From assembly GCF_039538065.1 (NCBI RefSeq), contig NZ_BAABBR010000001.1, positions 2,146,501 to 2,210,500 of the forward strand: a stretch of DNA of 64,000 nucleotides. Reading direction: 5' to 3'. This DNA comes from Sphingomonas rosea (GTDB taxonomy: Bacteria; Pseudomonadota; Alphaproteobacteria; Sphingomonadales; Sphingomonadaceae). A program made the position numbers and the translations under genes. The notes below the pieces were generated by a model. The model was not told the DNA's origin. It was given only the letters and a program-made list of their open reading frames with translations, and made no database searches. This document shows positions 28,133 to 39,630 of this stretch, one piece after another; position 1 is the first letter of the stretch, and the number at the start of each line of letters is the position of its first letter.

Positions 28133-28959
28133 GCCGGATCGCGCTCCTCCAGGCGCAGACCGGGATCGACCCGGCGCGCAACGCCGCCGCGCTGGTCGAC
28201 GCGGTTCGGGCGGCGAGGGAAGGCGGCGCGGCCATGCTCTTCACGCCCGAGATGAGCGGCCTCCTCGACCGCGACCGCGAGCGCGCCGCCGGCAATCTCC
28301 GGACGCAGGACGAGGACCCGGTCCTCGCCGCCGTCCGCGAGGAAGCGGCGCGCGCGGGCCTCTGGGTCCACCTCGGCAGCCTCGCCATCCGCCGCGCTGA
28401 CGGCAAGCTCGCCAATCGCGCCTTCGTGATCGACCCCGCCGGCGCGATCCGCGCGACCTACGACAAGATCCACCTGTTCGACGTCGATCTTCCGACCGGC
28501 GAAAGCTGGCGGGAGTCGGCGAGCTATACCGGCGGCGGGCAGACCGTGGTTGTCGCCGGCACACCCGTCGGCAAGCTCGGCCTCGCCATCTGCTACGACA
28601 TCCGCTTCCCCGCGCTCTTTTCGGCGCTGGCCGAGGCGGGCGCCGAGACCATCGCCGTGCCCGCCGCCTTCACCGTTCCGACCGGCAAGGCACATTGGGA
28701 AGTCCTGCTCCGTGCCCGAGCGATCGAGGCCGGGCTGTTCGTGGTCGCCGCCGCCCAGGCCGGCCAGCATGAGGACGGCCGCGAGACCTTTGGCCACAGC
28801 CTCGTCGCCGACCCCTGGGGCGAGCTCCTGCTGCAGATGGACGGCGCGCCGGGCCTCGCCTTCGCCGACCTCGATCTTTCCCGCATCGCCGAGGTCCGCG
28901 GCCGCGTGCCCGCGCTGTCCCACCGCCGCCCGATCCCCGCGCCGACGCTCGTCGATTGA
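28129..28959 (+). CDS. Carbon-nitrogen hydrolase (Nit/omega-amidase-like)
   Basis: 276-aa nitrilase-superfamily enzyme with the Glu-Lys-Cys triad: FTPEMSG (Glu about 43), YDKIHLFDVDLP (Lys about 109) and LAICYDIRFPALF (Cys about 149). The pattern is that of the Nit1/Nit2 branch, which removes deaminated glutathione or 2-oxoglutaramate. Being translationally coupled to grxC supports a link with glutathione repair, but this is inference. Confidence 0.92.
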   Translation: MSRIALLQAQTGIDPARNAAALVDAVRAAREGGAAMLFTPEMSGLLDRDRERAAGNLRTQDEDPVLAAVREEAARAGLWVHLGSLAIRRADGKLANRAFVIDPAGAIRATYDKIHLFDVDLPTGESWRESASYTGGGQTVVVAGTPVGKLGLAICYDIRFPALFSALAEAGAETIAVPAAFTVPTGKAHWEVLLRARAIEAGLFVVAAAQAGQHEDGRETFGHSLVADPWGELLLQMDGAPGLAFADLDLSRIAEVRGRVPALSHRRPIPAPTLVD

Positions 28960-28994
28960 TTTGGCAGGCGCCCACCGTGTAGGGCTGCGCCGAC

Positions 28995-29071
28995 GGCCCC
29001 GTAGCTCAGCAGGATAGAGCGCCAGATTCCTAATCTGTAGGCCACTGGTTCGAATCCAGTCGGGGTCACCA
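28995..29071 (+). tRNA. tRNA-Arg (anticodon CCU)
   Basis: 77 bases including the encoded CCA. Acceptor GGCCCCG pairs with CGGGGTC (one G-T), D arm GCTC...GAGC, T arm ACTGG-TTCGAAT-CCAGT. The anticodon loop TTCCTAA gives CCU, decoding AGG. The first anticodon-stem pair (C27-T43) is mismatched, otherwise the cloverleaf is regular. Confidence 0.97.
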
Positions 29072-29107
29072 GTTTTGCGGCGCAAGGGACCGAGGGAGGG
29101 TCCGGGC

Positions 29108-29353
29108 ATGATGAAGCGGCTGTTCGTGGAGCACCCCAAATCGCTCGGGATGAGCTGGGCGGGGCACGGCATCGGCGCGGTCGCGATCGGCCTCAGGATG
29201 ATCGGAGCGGGCGCCGCCTGCCTGGTCCATGCCGTCATCCCCGGCGCCTTCACCGAGACTGCCGGCCGCACCGTCGCCTCGCTCCACAACCACATGATCA
29301 AGCGTCGCGCCGCGGCCCCCGATCCCAACGCCTGGCCCGATTATGAAATCTGA
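29108..29353 (+). CDS. DUF6356 family small membrane protein
   Basis: 81 aa starting MMKRLFVEHPKSLGMSWAGH. Matches the DUF6356 pattern of sphingomonads: a basic HPxS start, one helix IGLRMIGAGAACLVHAVIP (about 29-48), then TVASLHNHMIKRR and an aromatic end WPDYEI. Function unknown. It begins 36 bases after the tRNA and overlaps the flavoprotein gene by 11 bases, so it is probably co-expressed with it. Confidence 0.85.
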   Translation: MMKRLFVEHPKSLGMSWAGHGIGAVAIGLRMIGAGAACLVHAVIPGAFTETAGRTVASLHNHMIKRRAAAPDPNAWPDYEI

Positions 29354-30629
29354 CCCCGCCGCCCCGGTGGCGGTGGTCGGTGGCGGCTTCTCGGGCGTGA
29401 TGACCGCGGTTCAGCTCGCGCGGCTCGGAATCGCCACGACGGTCTACGATGGCGGCCCCAATCCCGGCCGCGGCACCGCCTACGGGACCACCGACCCGCG
29501 CCACCTGCTCAATGTCCCGGCGGGCAAGATGAGCGCCTTCCCGCACGATCCCGACCATTTCCGCGCCTGGGCGGGGGTTGACGCCGGCACCTTCGTTCCG
29601 CGCCGCGACTATGGCCGCTACCTCGAGGACATTCGCGCCGCGCACCCGCGCGTGACGCTCGAGACCCGAACGGTCACGGCCATCGAGCGTGACGGCGAGG
29701 GCTGGCGCCTGCGCTTCGCCGACGGCGGACAGGCGCACGCCTCAGTCGTCGTCCTCGCGCTCGGGAACGAAGCGCCCGCGCGCCCCGGCGGCTGGGACGG
29801 CCTCGACCTCCAGCTCAATCCGTGGAGCGCCGCCGCCATGGCCGAGGCGCGCCGTGCGGGCGAGGAGGGCGATCCCCTGCTCCTCGTCGGCACCGGCCTC
29901 ACCATGATCGACGTCGTCATGCTGGTCGAGGACCTGGCCCTCGACGGCGGGATCGTCGCGGTCAGCCGGCGCGGCATGATGCCCCGCGCGCACGGCCCCT
30001 ACGAGCCCGCGCCCGTCACCGCCGAGGAACTGCCCTTCGGAAGCCTGATGGCGGCGTGGCGCTGGCTTCGGAAGCGCAGCGCCGCGGTCGGCTGGCGCGC
30101 TGCGGTCGACAGCCTTCGCCCGCACACCGCCGCGCTGTGGCAAAGCTGGTCCGACACCGACCAGCGCCGATTCCTGCGTCACGCCCGCCCGTGGTGGGAC
30201 GCGCATCGCCACCGCATCGCGCCCGAGATCGCCGAGCGCCTCCGCCAGCTCGTCGCCGACGACAGGCTGACGATCATGGCCGGGCGGATGCGCGGGGAGG
30301 GGGCGCAAGGCCCCGTCATCGCCAACCGCCGCGGCGGCACGCGCGAGCTTGCCCACCCGGCCGCAATCAACTGCACCGGGCCGCACAGCAACGTCCGCCG
30401 CTCGGCCAATCCGCTCTTGCGCCAGATCCTCGCCGACGGCCTCGCCGCGCCCGACCCGCTCCAGCTCGGCCTCCAGGCCGATTCCGAGGACCGCGTCGCG
30501 CCGGGCCTGTTCGCCGTCGGCCCCCTGACCAAGGGCATGTATTGGGAGATGGTCGCCGTCCCCGATATTCGCCACCAGGCCGAGCGCGTCGCCGGCTCGA
30601 TCGCAAAGGACCTCGAACCCCATGGCTGA
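29343..30629 (+). CDS. FAD/NAD(P)-binding flavoprotein (YdhS/COG4529-like)
   Basis: 428 aa. An FAD-binding Rossmann motif [21 protein letters not shown] at residues 8-28, the family block [27 protein letters not shown], a second nucleotide motif [19 protein letters not shown] near 180, and a C-terminal [15 protein letters not shown]. Probably an oxidoreductase; the substrate is unknown. It overlaps the DUF6356 gene upstream and folE downstream (8 bases), forming a coupled trio. Confidence 0.88.
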   Translation: MKSDPAAPVAVVGGGFSGVMTAVQLARLGIATTVYDGGPNPGRGTAYGTTDPRHLLNVPAGKMSAFPHDPDHFRAWAGVDAGTFVPRRDYGRYLEDIRAAHPRVTLETRTVTAIERDGEGWRLRFADGGQAHASVVVLALGNEAPARPGGWDGLDLQLNPWSAAAMAEARRAGEEGDPLLLVGTGLTMIDVVMLVEDLALDGGIVAVSRRGMMPRAHGPYEPAPVTAEELPFGSLMAAWRWLRKRSAAVGWRAAVDSLRPHTAALWQSWSDTDQRRFLRHARPWWDAHRHRIAPEIAERLRQLVADDRLTIMAGRMRGEGAQGPVIANRRGGTRELAHPAAINCTGPHSNVRRSANPLLRQILADGLAAPDPLQLGLQADSEDRVAPGLFAVGPLTKGMYWEMVAVPDIRHQAERVAGSIAKDLEPHG

Positions 30630-31236
30630 CACGCCCGACGACGGCGACCTCGTCGCGCCCGCCCCCAAGCTGCCCGTCCCCGACGAGGTCGCCGAGGCGG
30701 TCCGCACGCTCATCCGCTGGGCCGGCGACGATCCCACCCGCGAGGGCCTCCTCGACACCCCCCAGCGCGTCGCCCGCGCGTGGAAGGAATATGCCCGCGG
30801 CTATGCCGAGGACCCTGCCGCGCACCTTTACCGCACCTTCAAGGAAGTCGGCGGCTATGACGAGATCGTGCTGCTGCGCGACATCCCGTTCCAGTCGCAT
30901 TGCGAGCACCACATGGCGCCGATCATCGGCAAGGCGCACATCGCCTATCTGCCGGGCACGCGCGTCGTCGGCATCTCCAAGCTCGCCCGCGTGCTCCACG
31001 GCTTCGCCCGCCGCCTGCAGGTGCAGGAGCGCCTCACCGCCGAGGTCGCCGACTGCATCTGGGAGCATCTTCAGCCCAAGGGCGTCGCGGTGGTGATCGA
31101 GGCGACCCATGCCTGCATGACCGCGCGCGGCGTCAACACGCCCGGTGTCCTCATGACCACCAGCCGGATGATGGGCACCTTCCGTCAGGACGAGCGCAGC
31201 CGCAAGGAAGTGCTCGCCCTGATGGGGAAGGGCTAG
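30622..31236 (+). CDS. folE: GTP cyclohydrolase I
   Basis: 204 aa. First enzyme of tetrahydrofolate synthesis, and the entry to queuosine as well. Zinc ligands lie in [12 protein letters not shown] (about residues 92-103) and in [10 protein letters not shown] (Cys about 163). [18 protein letters not shown] and [20 protein letters not shown] are present. A 20-residue acidic N-terminal extension precedes the fold. The start overlaps the flavoprotein gene; the stop shares CTAG with the convergent permease. Confidence 0.97.
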   Translation: MADTPDDGDLVAPAPKLPVPDEVAEAVRTLIRWAGDDPTREGLLDTPQRVARAWKEYARGYAEDPAAHLYRTFKEVGGYDEIVLLRDIPFQSHCEHHMAPIIGKAHIAYLPGTRVVGISKLARVLHGFARRLQVQERLTAEVADCIWEHLQPKGVAVVIEATHACMTARGVNTPGVLMTTSRMMGTFRQDERSRKEVLALMGKG

Positions 31237-32537
31237 GCGAGGCCGTTCCGCCGCCGGCTGAGCCAGCGCAGCGGTAGGCCGGCCAGCGCCAGCACCACGC
31301 CCCACAGGGTCGCCTCGAGCCCTGCGCCGACGAACATCGCGATCGCGTAGAGGATCGCGATCACCGCCAGTGCGGGCTTCTCGAGCCGGAGCTTGAGCGC
31401 CGCGCAGGCGCAGATGAGATAGAGCACCAGCGCCGACACCGCCGAGACGAGGCTCACGAAGGTGAACACCGCGACGAAGCTGTCGGAAATGCTCGCCAGC
31501 ACCAGCAGCATCGCGACTCCCGCCGCGACCAGCAGCGAGCCCGAGGCGACGCCCGCCTTGTTGGTCCGCGCGAAGAAGGGGGGCAGGTCACCCGCATTGG
31601 CCATGGCGCGCGAGATCTCGACCGCCAGCAGGATGATCGCATTGCCCGCGCCCAGCGCGCTGATCGCGGCCACGATCGCGACGAAGGCGCCCGCGATATT
31701 GCCCAGCGTCGGGGCGATCGCATCGGCGAAGGGTGCCTGCGACATGCTGGCGCCCGCGCTCGGCAGCAGCCACAGCACCGCCACGGTCGAGCAGAGATAG
31801 AGCAGCGCCACCAGCGCCGTGCCGCGGATCGTCGCGCCCGGCACCACGTCGCCCGCATCCTCGGTGACGTTGGCGGTGACCGCGGCGGCCTCGAAACCGG
31901 TGAAGGCGAACAGCATCAGCGCGCAGGCCGAGACGATCGCCTGCGCCGTGATCGGGGCGGGTGCCAGCGGTTCGAGCGGCGTGCCGGAGCCCAGGCGCAC
32001 CACCACCAGCACCGCGACCAGCAGCAGCGGCACGACCTTGATCACCGTCGCGACGATCTGCACCACGCCGGCCGAACGCGCGCCCGACAGGTTGACCAGC
32101 ACCATGCCGGCGATCGCCCCGCAGGCGCACAGAGCGAGCGGCCAGCCCGAGCCGATGGCGGGAAAGACGAAGCCTAGGGCGCCCATCGCCGCAATCGCCA
32201 CCGCCGCGACCGCGGTCCATTGCGACACGACATAGCTCCACAAGGTGACGAACGCCGCCCGGTCGCCGAACGCGGCCGCGATATAGGCGTAAGGCCCGCC
32301 CGGCAGTGCGCGGGCCAGCCGCGCCAGCGCGATCGCGAGGCAGCAGGTGCCGAGGATCGCGATCCCGAAGGCGGGGATGATGTTCGCCCCGAATGGCGCA
32401 AGCGTTGCGGGGAGGACATAGATGCCCGAGCCGATCACGGTGCCGACCACCATCGCGAGGCTCATCAACGGTCCCAGCCGGCGCGAGGGCGGGGGCGGGG
32501 GCGGCGGGGGCGGAAGCGTCTCGGCGATCTCGTTCAT
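31233..32537 (-). CDS. APC family amino-acid/polyamine permease
   Basis: 434 aa, about 12 membrane helices. Helix 1 shows the APC motif [21 protein letters not shown] with the GSG substrate loop, and [14 protein letters not shown] and [20 protein letters not shown] (about 210-230) follow. The cytosolic N-terminus has nine consecutive prolines (residues 9-17), a strong ribosome-stalling sequence that needs EF-P. The substrate cannot be told. Divergent from fabD by 82 bases. Confidence 0.9.
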   Translation of the reverse strand: MNEIAETLPPPPPPPPPSRRLGPLMSLAMVVGTVIGSGIYVLPATLAPFGANIIPAFGIAILGTCCLAIALARLARALPGGPYAYIAAAFGDRAAFVTLWSYVVSQWTAVAAVAIAAMGALGFVFPAIGSGWPLALCACGAIAGMVLVNLSGARSAGVVQIVATVIKVVPLLLVAVLVVVRLGSGTPLEPLAPAPITAQAIVSACALMLFAFTGFEAAAVTANVTEDAGDVVPGATIRGTALVALLYLCSTVAVLWLLPSAGASMSQAPFADAIAPTLGNIAGAFVAIVAAISALGAGNAIILLAVEISRAMANAGDLPPFFARTNKAGVASGSLLVAAGVAMLLVLASISDSFVAVFTFVSLVSAVSALVLYLICACAALKLRLEKPALAVIAILYAIAMFVGAGLEATLWGVVLALAGLPLRWLSRRRNGLA

Positions 32538-32619
32538 GTCCGCCCCGTCGCATTGCCGACCCGACTTGGCAATCGGCGCCGCCCGGCCTAACCCGCGCGC
32601 CGCACTTCAAGAGGGTTTC

Positions 32620-33543
32620 ATGCGCGCATTCATCTTTCCGGGTCAGGGCAGCCAGTCGGTCGGCATGGGGGCCGAGTTGGCCGAAGCGAGCGGCGCCGCG
32701 CGCGACGTCTTCGCCGAAGTCGACGAGGCGCTCGGCCAGCACCTCTTCAAGCTGATGCGCGAGGGGCCCGAGGCCGATCTGACCCTCACTGAAAACGCCC
32801 AGCCCGCGATCATGGCGCATGCCATCGCCGTGTTCCGCACGCTCGGGCTTGCCGTGACCAAGGCCGACTTCGTCGCCGGCCACAGCCTCGGCGAATATAG
32901 CGCGCTCTGCGCCGCGGGCAGCTTCGACCTCGCCACCACCGCGCGGCTGTTGAAGCAGCGCGGGCAGGCGATGCAGGCGGCGGTGCCCGTCGGCGTCGGC
33001 GCGATGGCTGCGCTCTTGGGCGCCGACCTCGACAAGGCGCAGGCCATCGCCGACGCGGCGGCACAAGGCGACGTCTGCGCGATCGCCAACGACAATGATC
33101 CCAGCCAGGTCGTCATCTCGGGTCACCGTACCGCGATCGAGCGCGCCATCGCCATCGCCAAGGACCATGGCGCCAAGCGCGCGGTGCTGCTGCCCGTCTC
33201 GGCGCCCTTCCACTGCCCGCTGATGCAGCCCGCCGCCGACGTCATGGCCGAGGCGCTGGCAAGCACCGACATCAAGACGCCGGCGGTGCCCGTCTTCGCC
33301 AACGTCATTGCCGCGCCCGTCTCGGACCCCGCCCGGATCCGCGAGCTTCTCGTCGAGCAGGTCACCGGCATGGTCCGCTGGCGCGAGAGCGTCCTCGAGA
33401 TGACGCAGGCCGGCGTGACCGAATTCGTCGAGTTCGGCGGCAAGGTCCTGGGCCCGATGGTCAAGCGCATTGCCCCCGACGCCAAGGTGACGAGCGTCAT
33501 CTCGATGGACGATATCGAAGCGCTCGCGAAGGAGATTGCATGA
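32620..33543 (+). CDS. fabD: Malonyl-CoA:ACP transacylase
   Basis: 307 aa. Loads malonyl groups on ACP for fatty acid synthesis. FIFPGQGSQSVGMG at the N-terminus, active-site Ser in VAGHSLGEYSAL (about 92), His in SAPFHCPLM (about 200) and EFGGKVLGPMVKRI near the end. ATG 32620 matches the family start exactly. Its stop overlaps the fabG start in ATGA. Confidence 0.97.
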   Translation: MRAFIFPGQGSQSVGMGAELAEASGAARDVFAEVDEALGQHLFKLMREGPEADLTLTENAQPAIMAHAIAVFRTLGLAVTKADFVAGHSLGEYSALCAAGSFDLATTARLLKQRGQAMQAAVPVGVGAMAALLGADLDKAQAIADAAAQGDVCAIANDNDPSQVVISGHRTAIERAIAIAKDHGAKRAVLLPVSAPFHCPLMQPAADVMAEALASTDIKTPAVPVFANVIAAPVSDPARIRELLVEQVTGMVRWRESVLEMTQAGVTEFVEFGGKVLGPMVKRIAPDAKVTSVISMDDIEALAKEIA

Positions 33544-34283
33544 TGTTCGATTTGACCGGAATGACCGCTCTCGTGACCGGCGCCAGCGGCGGCCTCGGCA
33601 GCGCGATCGCCAAGGCGCTGGCGGCGCAGGGCGCCCGTCTCGCGGTCAGCGGCTCGAATGCCGACAAGCTGAATGCCTTCCGCGACGGCCTTGGCGGTGA
33701 CCATGTCGCGCTTCCCTGCAACCTCTCCGACGGCGCCGCGGTCGACGCGCTCGTCCCCTCGGCGGTCGAGGCGCTGGGCGGCAAGCTCGACATCCTCGTC
33801 AACAATGCCGGCGTCACCCGCGACAACCTTCTCATGCGGATGAAGGACGACGAGTTCGAAAGTGTCATTTCGATCAACCTCGAGGCCGCCTTCCGCCTGA
33901 TGCGTGCCGCCGCCAAGCCGATGATGAAGGCGCGCTACGGCCGCATCGTCTCGGTCACCAGCGTGGTCGGCCAGACCGGCAATCCGGGCCAGGCGAACTA
34001 CGTTGCCTCGAAGGCCGGGCTGGTCGGCATGTCGAAGGCCGTCGCGCAGGAACTCGCGACCCGCGGGATCACCGTCAATTGCGTGGCGCCCGGCTTCATG
34101 ACCTCGGCGATGACCGATGCGCTCAACGACCAGCAGCGCGCCGCCATCCTCGCCAAGATCCCGTCGGGCGCGATGGGCACCGGCGAGGATGTCGCGGCGG
34201 CCATCGTCTTCCTCGCCAGCCGCGAGGCCGGCTACGTCACCGGCCAGACCCTGCACGTCAACGGCGGCATGGCGATGATCTGA
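33540..34283 (+). CDS. fabG: 3-oxoacyl-ACP reductase FabG
   Basis: 247-aa NADPH-dependent SDR. TGASGGLGSAIAKAL binds the cofactor, NNAGVTRDNLLMRMKDDEF is the FabG signature, and the Ser-Tyr-Lys triad is VTSVVGQTGNPGQANYVASKAG. C-terminal GYVTGQTLHVNGGMAMI is typical. Translationally coupled to fabD. The genes that usually follow (acpP, fabF) are absent; dnaK comes next after 174 bases. Confidence 0.97.
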   Translation: MMFDLTGMTALVTGASGGLGSAIAKALAAQGARLAVSGSNADKLNAFRDGLGGDHVALPCNLSDGAAVDALVPSAVEALGGKLDILVNNAGVTRDNLLMRMKDDEFESVISINLEAAFRLMRAAAKPMMKARYGRIVSVTSVVGQTGNPGQANYVASKAGLVGMSKAVAQELATRGITVNCVAPGFMTSAMTDALNDQQRAAILAKIPSGAMGTGEDVAAAIVFLASREAGYVTGQTLHVNGGMAMI

Positions 34284-34356
34284 GCGCTCGCGCCCGGATG
34301 GTTCCCGGGCGCCGGCATCTTCGCACGGCCGTATTGCATCGCTGCAACACCGACTC

Positions 34357-34384
34357 CTTGTCGCCGCTTTCACCCTCCCTATAT
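34357..34384 (+). promoter_or_regulatory. RpoH (sigma-32) heat-shock promoter of dnaK
   Basis: CTTG (34357-34360), 17 bases, then CCTATAT (34378-34384) fit the alphaproteobacterial RpoH pattern CTTG-N17-CYTATNT without mismatch. Transcription would begin near 34391 and give a leader of about 67 bases before dnaK. Confidence 0.75.
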
Positions 34385-34404
34385 CGCCGCCAGAAACACA
34401 ACAC

Positions 34405-34429
34405 GGACGCGCCTTTTCGAAGGGCGTCC
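34405..34429 (+). other. TTCG-loop hairpin in the dnaK leader
   Basis: GGACGC pairs with GCGTCC and CCTT with AAGG, with one bulged G, closing the tetraloop TTCG (34416-34419). No T-run follows and it lies inside the predicted 5' leader, so it probably protects the mRNA or affects translation and is not a terminator. Confidence 0.6.
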
Positions 34430-34457
34430 GGGGGCCAGTAAGAGGGTAGAGAAAACT

Positions 34458-36389
<1,932 letters not shown>

Positions 36390-36402
36390 CTAGATGACCG
36401 GC

Positions 36403-36482
36403 GTCGTCCCGGCGATGGTCGGGACCTTGAGGGAGTGGGCCAAGCGCTCGTTCGCTGAGGTCCCGGCCAGCGCCGGGACGAC
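36403..36482. repeat. Long inverted repeat (MITE/REP-like) between dnaK and dnaJ
   Basis: Arms of 25 bases (36403-36427 and 36458-36482) pair in 23 positions, separated by 30 bases. The core GTCCCGGC/GCCGGGAC is typical of sphingomonad intergenic palindromes. In the dnaK-dnaJ transcript it would form a long hairpin with no T-run, which could lower dnaJ expression or set mRNA ends. Confidence 0.8.
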
Positions 36483-36500
36483 GGTTGTTGGGAAGCGTCC

Positions 36501-37616
36501 ATGACCGTTCACACCGATTATTACGAGCTCCTCGGCGTCCAGCGCGGGGCCGATGAGCGCACCATCAAGGCCGCGTTCCGCCGCCTCGCGATGGAATGCC
36601 ATCCCGACCGCCACGGCGGCTGCGCCGAGCAGGAAGCCAAGTTCAAGCAGTTGAACGAGGCCTATGACTGCCTCAAGGACCCGCAGAAGCGCGCCGCCTA
36701 TGACCGCTTCGGCCATGCCGCCTTCCAGAACGGCGGCTTCGGCAATGCCGGTGGCGGCGCGGCGGGGGCCGACTTCTCCGACATCTTCTCGTCGATCTTC
36801 GGCGAATTCATGGACCGCGGCGGCGCTCGGCAGAGCGCGGCGCGCGGCGCGGACCTGCGCTACGACCTCGAACTGACGCTCGAGGAAAGCTTCCTCGGCA
36901 AGTCCGCCACCATCGACATCGAGACGATGGCGCCGTGCGAGCCTTGCGAGGGCGACGGCGCGCGCGGCACCTCGGTCCCCGAACGCTGCCCGACCTGTGG
37001 CGGCGCCGGCAAGGTCCGCGCGCAGCAGGGCTTCTTCGTCGTCGAGCGCGCCTGCCCGACCTGCTACGGCCACGGCGTCACCATCGCCGACCCGTGCCCG
37101 GTCTGCCAGGGCGAGGGCCGCAGCCTCAAGCGCCGGAAGCTGACGATCCAGGTCCCGGCGGGCGTCGACGAGGGCACCCGCATCCGCGTCACCGGCGAGG
37201 GCGAGGCGGGTGTCCGCGGCGCCCCGGCGGGCGACCTCTACCTGTTCGTGCACCTCAAGCGCCACGCCATCTACGAGCGCGAGGGCACCACCCTCGTCGC
37301 CGAATGTCCGGTCAGCTTCACCACCGCTGCCCTAGGCGGCACGATCACCGTCCCCGGCATCGACGGCGAGGCGATCGAGGTGAAGATCCCCGCCGGCATC
37401 CAGTCCGGCGAGACGCTGCGCCTGCGTGGGCGCGGCATGGCGGTCCTGAACGGCCGCGGACGCGGCGACATGGTCACTCGCGTGCTGGTCGAGACCCCGA
37501 CCAGGCTTTCGGCCAAGCAGAAGGAACTCCTCGCCCAGTTCCGCGAGACCGAAACCGGCGAGGAATGCCCCGCCACCAAGAGTTTCTTCTCGCGCATCAA
37601 GGACGCGCTGGGCTAG
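36501..37616 (+). CDS. dnaJ: Chaperone DnaJ (Hsp40)
   Basis: 371 aa. J domain 1-70 with the HPD motif (ECHPDRH); Gly/Phe-rich stretch about 78-110; four zinc repeats CEPCEGDG, CPTCGGAG, CPTCYGHG and CPVCQGEG between about 145 and 210; C-terminal substrate domains. Stimulates DnaK ATPase. ATG 36501 matches the family start; no strong Shine-Dalgarno sequence (GGGAAG 7 bases upstream). Confidence 0.98.
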   Translation: MTVHTDYYELLGVQRGADERTIKAAFRRLAMECHPDRHGGCAEQEAKFKQLNEAYDCLKDPQKRAAYDRFGHAAFQNGGFGNAGGGAAGADFSDIFSSIFGEFMDRGGARQSAARGADLRYDLELTLEESFLGKSATIDIETMAPCEPCEGDGARGTSVPERCPTCGGAGKVRAQQGFFVVERACPTCYGHGVTIADPCPVCQGEGRSLKRRKLTIQVPAGVDEGTRIRVTGEGEAGVRGAPAGDLYLFVHLKRHAIYEREGTTLVAECPVSFTTAALGGTITVPGIDGEAIEVKIPAGIQSGETLRLRGRGMAVLNGRGRGDMVTRVLVETPTRLSAKQKELLAQFRETETGEECPATKSFFSRIKDALG

Positions 37617-37650
37617 GCCTCGCCTTCAAGTAGCGTAGCGGGGCCAGTTC

Positions 37651-38709
37651 ATGTCGATCGATCGCCGTCTTTTCCTTGGCGGCGTCACTGCCGCAACGTT
37701 GCTTGCCGGCACCGCCCGCGCCGCGCGCCCGTCGCCCGCCGACCCGCTGATCGACGCCTTCGCGCGCGAGCATGGGTTCAGCGGTTCGGTCAGCCTCGCC
37801 CGCCGGGGCCGGATCACGCACCAGCGCCTGTTCGGCCTCGCGGACCGCGAGCGTCGCCTCGCCGTCACGCCCGCGACCACCTTCCGCATCGGCTCGGTGT
37901 CGAAGTGGTTCACCGCACTCGCGGTCCTGCGCCTCGTCGAGCGCGGGCAGATGCGCCTCGCCGCGCCGATCGGCAGCTATCTCCCGACGCTCGGGGCCGC
38001 TTATGCCGCGGTGCCGCTCGAGCACATCCTCGCCAACGACAGCGGCATTCCCGACCGGGTCACGCAGGCGATCGGCAAGGAACCCGCGCTCCGCACCTCG
38101 CGCGAAGGATCGGCGGCGATGGTCGCGCGCTTCGGCGACGGCCCACTCGCCTTCCAGCCCGGCGCGAAGTTCGACTATGCCTTCTTCAACTGGGTGCTGG
38201 TCCACGCCGCGCTCGAGCGGGTCACGGGCAAGCCCTTCGAGCAGGTGCTGCGGGACGAGGTGTTCCGCCCGCTCGGTCTTGCCCGCGCCGGTTTCGTCGA
38301 CACCCGCGACGGCGAGATCCCCGGCCTTGCCTCGGCTTATGGCAGCGACGGCCATCCCAAGATCGTCCGCGTGCCCCCGTTCGGCGGGGCGAGCGGCAAC
38401 ATCCACGCGAGCGCTGCCGACCTCGTCCGCGCCGCGCACGGCGTGTTCGAGACCGGCCGCCTGCTCCGCCCGGCGACGCGCGCCGACCTCCTCCGGGTCC
38501 GCGTCCCGTCCGAGAACTACGCGCTCGGCGGGCGGGTCCGCACCATCGCCGGCCACCGCGTCGCGTGGGAAACGGGCAAGGTGCAGGCCTATCGCACGCA
38601 TCTGGCGCATGTCGTCGGCGAGGACCGCGCCGTCCTCGTCCTCAACAACAGCGACATGAACCAGGACACGCTCACCGCCTTGGTCGAGCAGCTTCTTCCG
38701 CTCGCCTGA
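37651..38709 (+). CDS. Serine hydrolase, class C beta-lactamase fold
   Basis: 352 aa. The N-terminus MSIDRRLFLGGVTAATLLAGTARA is a twin-arginine-like signal, so the protein is probably exported folded. The SxxK motif is GSVSKWFTALAVL (about residue 92). A YxN equivalent is likely YAFFNW near 177, and the third motif region is GGRVRTIAGHRVAWETGK. Family members act as esterases, peptidases or beta-lactamases; sequence alone does not decide which. It stands 34 bases after dnaJ. Confidence 0.85.
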   Translation: MSIDRRLFLGGVTAATLLAGTARAARPSPADPLIDAFAREHGFSGSVSLARRGRITHQRLFGLADRERRLAVTPATTFRIGSVSKWFTALAVLRLVERGQMRLAAPIGSYLPTLGAAYAAVPLEHILANDSGIPDRVTQAIGKEPALRTSREGSAAMVARFGDGPLAFQPGAKFDYAFFNWVLVHAALERVTGKPFEQVLRDEVFRPLGLARAGFVDTRDGEIPGLASAYGSDGHPKIVRVPPFGGASGNIHASAADLVRAAHGVFETGRLLRPATRADLLRVRVPSENYALGGRVRTIAGHRVAWETGKVQAYRTHLAHVVGEDRAVLVLNNSDMNQDTLTALVEQLLPLA

Positions 38710-38749
38710 CAAGCGCACATGCATCCGCGGGCGCCCTGCCCACGTTACT

Positions 38750-39619
38750 ATGCCCATGAAGAAGACCGTCCTCGCGCTCGCCACCCTCGCGCTCGCCGCC
38801 TGCGCCCCGCCCAACCTCCTGAGTTCGGTCAACCGGCTCGTCCCGGGCGACAATGGGGCGCGCCGCGTGGCCGAGGGCATCACCTTCGCGCCCGCTCAAG
38901 GTCTCAAGCTCGACGTCTGGGCCCCGCGCGCCTCGGCGGCGAAGAAGCCCGTCGTCATCTTCCTCTACGGCGGCGGCTGGGTCGCGGGATCGCGCGGCGG
39001 CTATGCCTTCGCCGGTTCGGGCTATGCGGGGCAGGGGTTCGTCACCGTCGTCCCCGACTATCGCCTCGTCCCCTCCGTCCGCTTTCCCGCCTTCCTCGAG
39101 GACGGCGCGCAGGCGGTGAAATGGACCCGCGAGAACATCGCGCGCTACGGCGGCGACCCGGACCGGATCGCGATCGCGGGCCATAGCGCGGGCGCCTACA
39201 ATGGCGCGATGCTGGCGCTCGATCCCCACTACTTGCGCGACGCCGGCGTGCCTTCGGGCACGATCAAGGCCGCCGCTCTGCTTTCGGGCCCCTACGACTT
39301 CTATCCCTTCACGGAAGCGCGCGGCCGCGATGCGCTCGGCGCCTGGCCGCGCCCGGCCGAGACCCAGCCGATCAATTTCGTCACCCGCGCCGCCCCGCCG
39401 ATGCTGCTGGCGACCGGCAGCGCCGACGACATCGTCAACCCGCGCAACAGCCGCGCGCTCGCCGCCAGGCTTGCCGCCGCGGGCGTGCCGGTCGAACTCA
39501 AGGTCTATCCGGGCAAGAGCCACGTCGATCTCGCCAAGTCGCTCTCGCGCCCGTTCCGCGGCACCACCCCGGCGCTGGCCGACAGCGCGGCCTTCCTCCA
39601 CCGGGTGCTCGGCCGCTAG
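38750..39619 (+). CDS. Lipoprotein alpha/beta-hydrolase (carboxylesterase-like)
   Basis: 289 aa. Lipoprotein signal MPMKKTVLALATLALAAC. Esterase core: oxyanion-hole YGGGWVAGSRGG near residue 75, nucleophile GHSAGAYNG near 145, acid ATGSADDIVNP, and His in KSHVDL near 265. Close in pattern to the BD-FAE/HSL-like esterases of Gram-negatives. Likely acts on small esters in the envelope; the substrate is not known. The DUF1294 gene follows 11 bases later. Confidence 0.88.
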   Translation: MPMKKTVLALATLALAACAPPNLLSSVNRLVPGDNGARRVAEGITFAPAQGLKLDVWAPRASAAKKPVVIFLYGGGWVAGSRGGYAFAGSGYAGQGFVTVVPDYRLVPSVRFPAFLEDGAQAVKWTRENIARYGGDPDRIAIAGHSAGAYNGAMLALDPHYLRDAGVPSGTIKAAALLSGPYDFYPFTEARGRDALGAWPRPAETQPINFVTRAAPPMLLATGSADDIVNPRNSRALAARLAAAGVPVELKVYPGKSHVDLAKSLSRPFRGTTPALADSAAFLHRVLGR

Positions 39620-39630
39620 GCACGGCGGCG

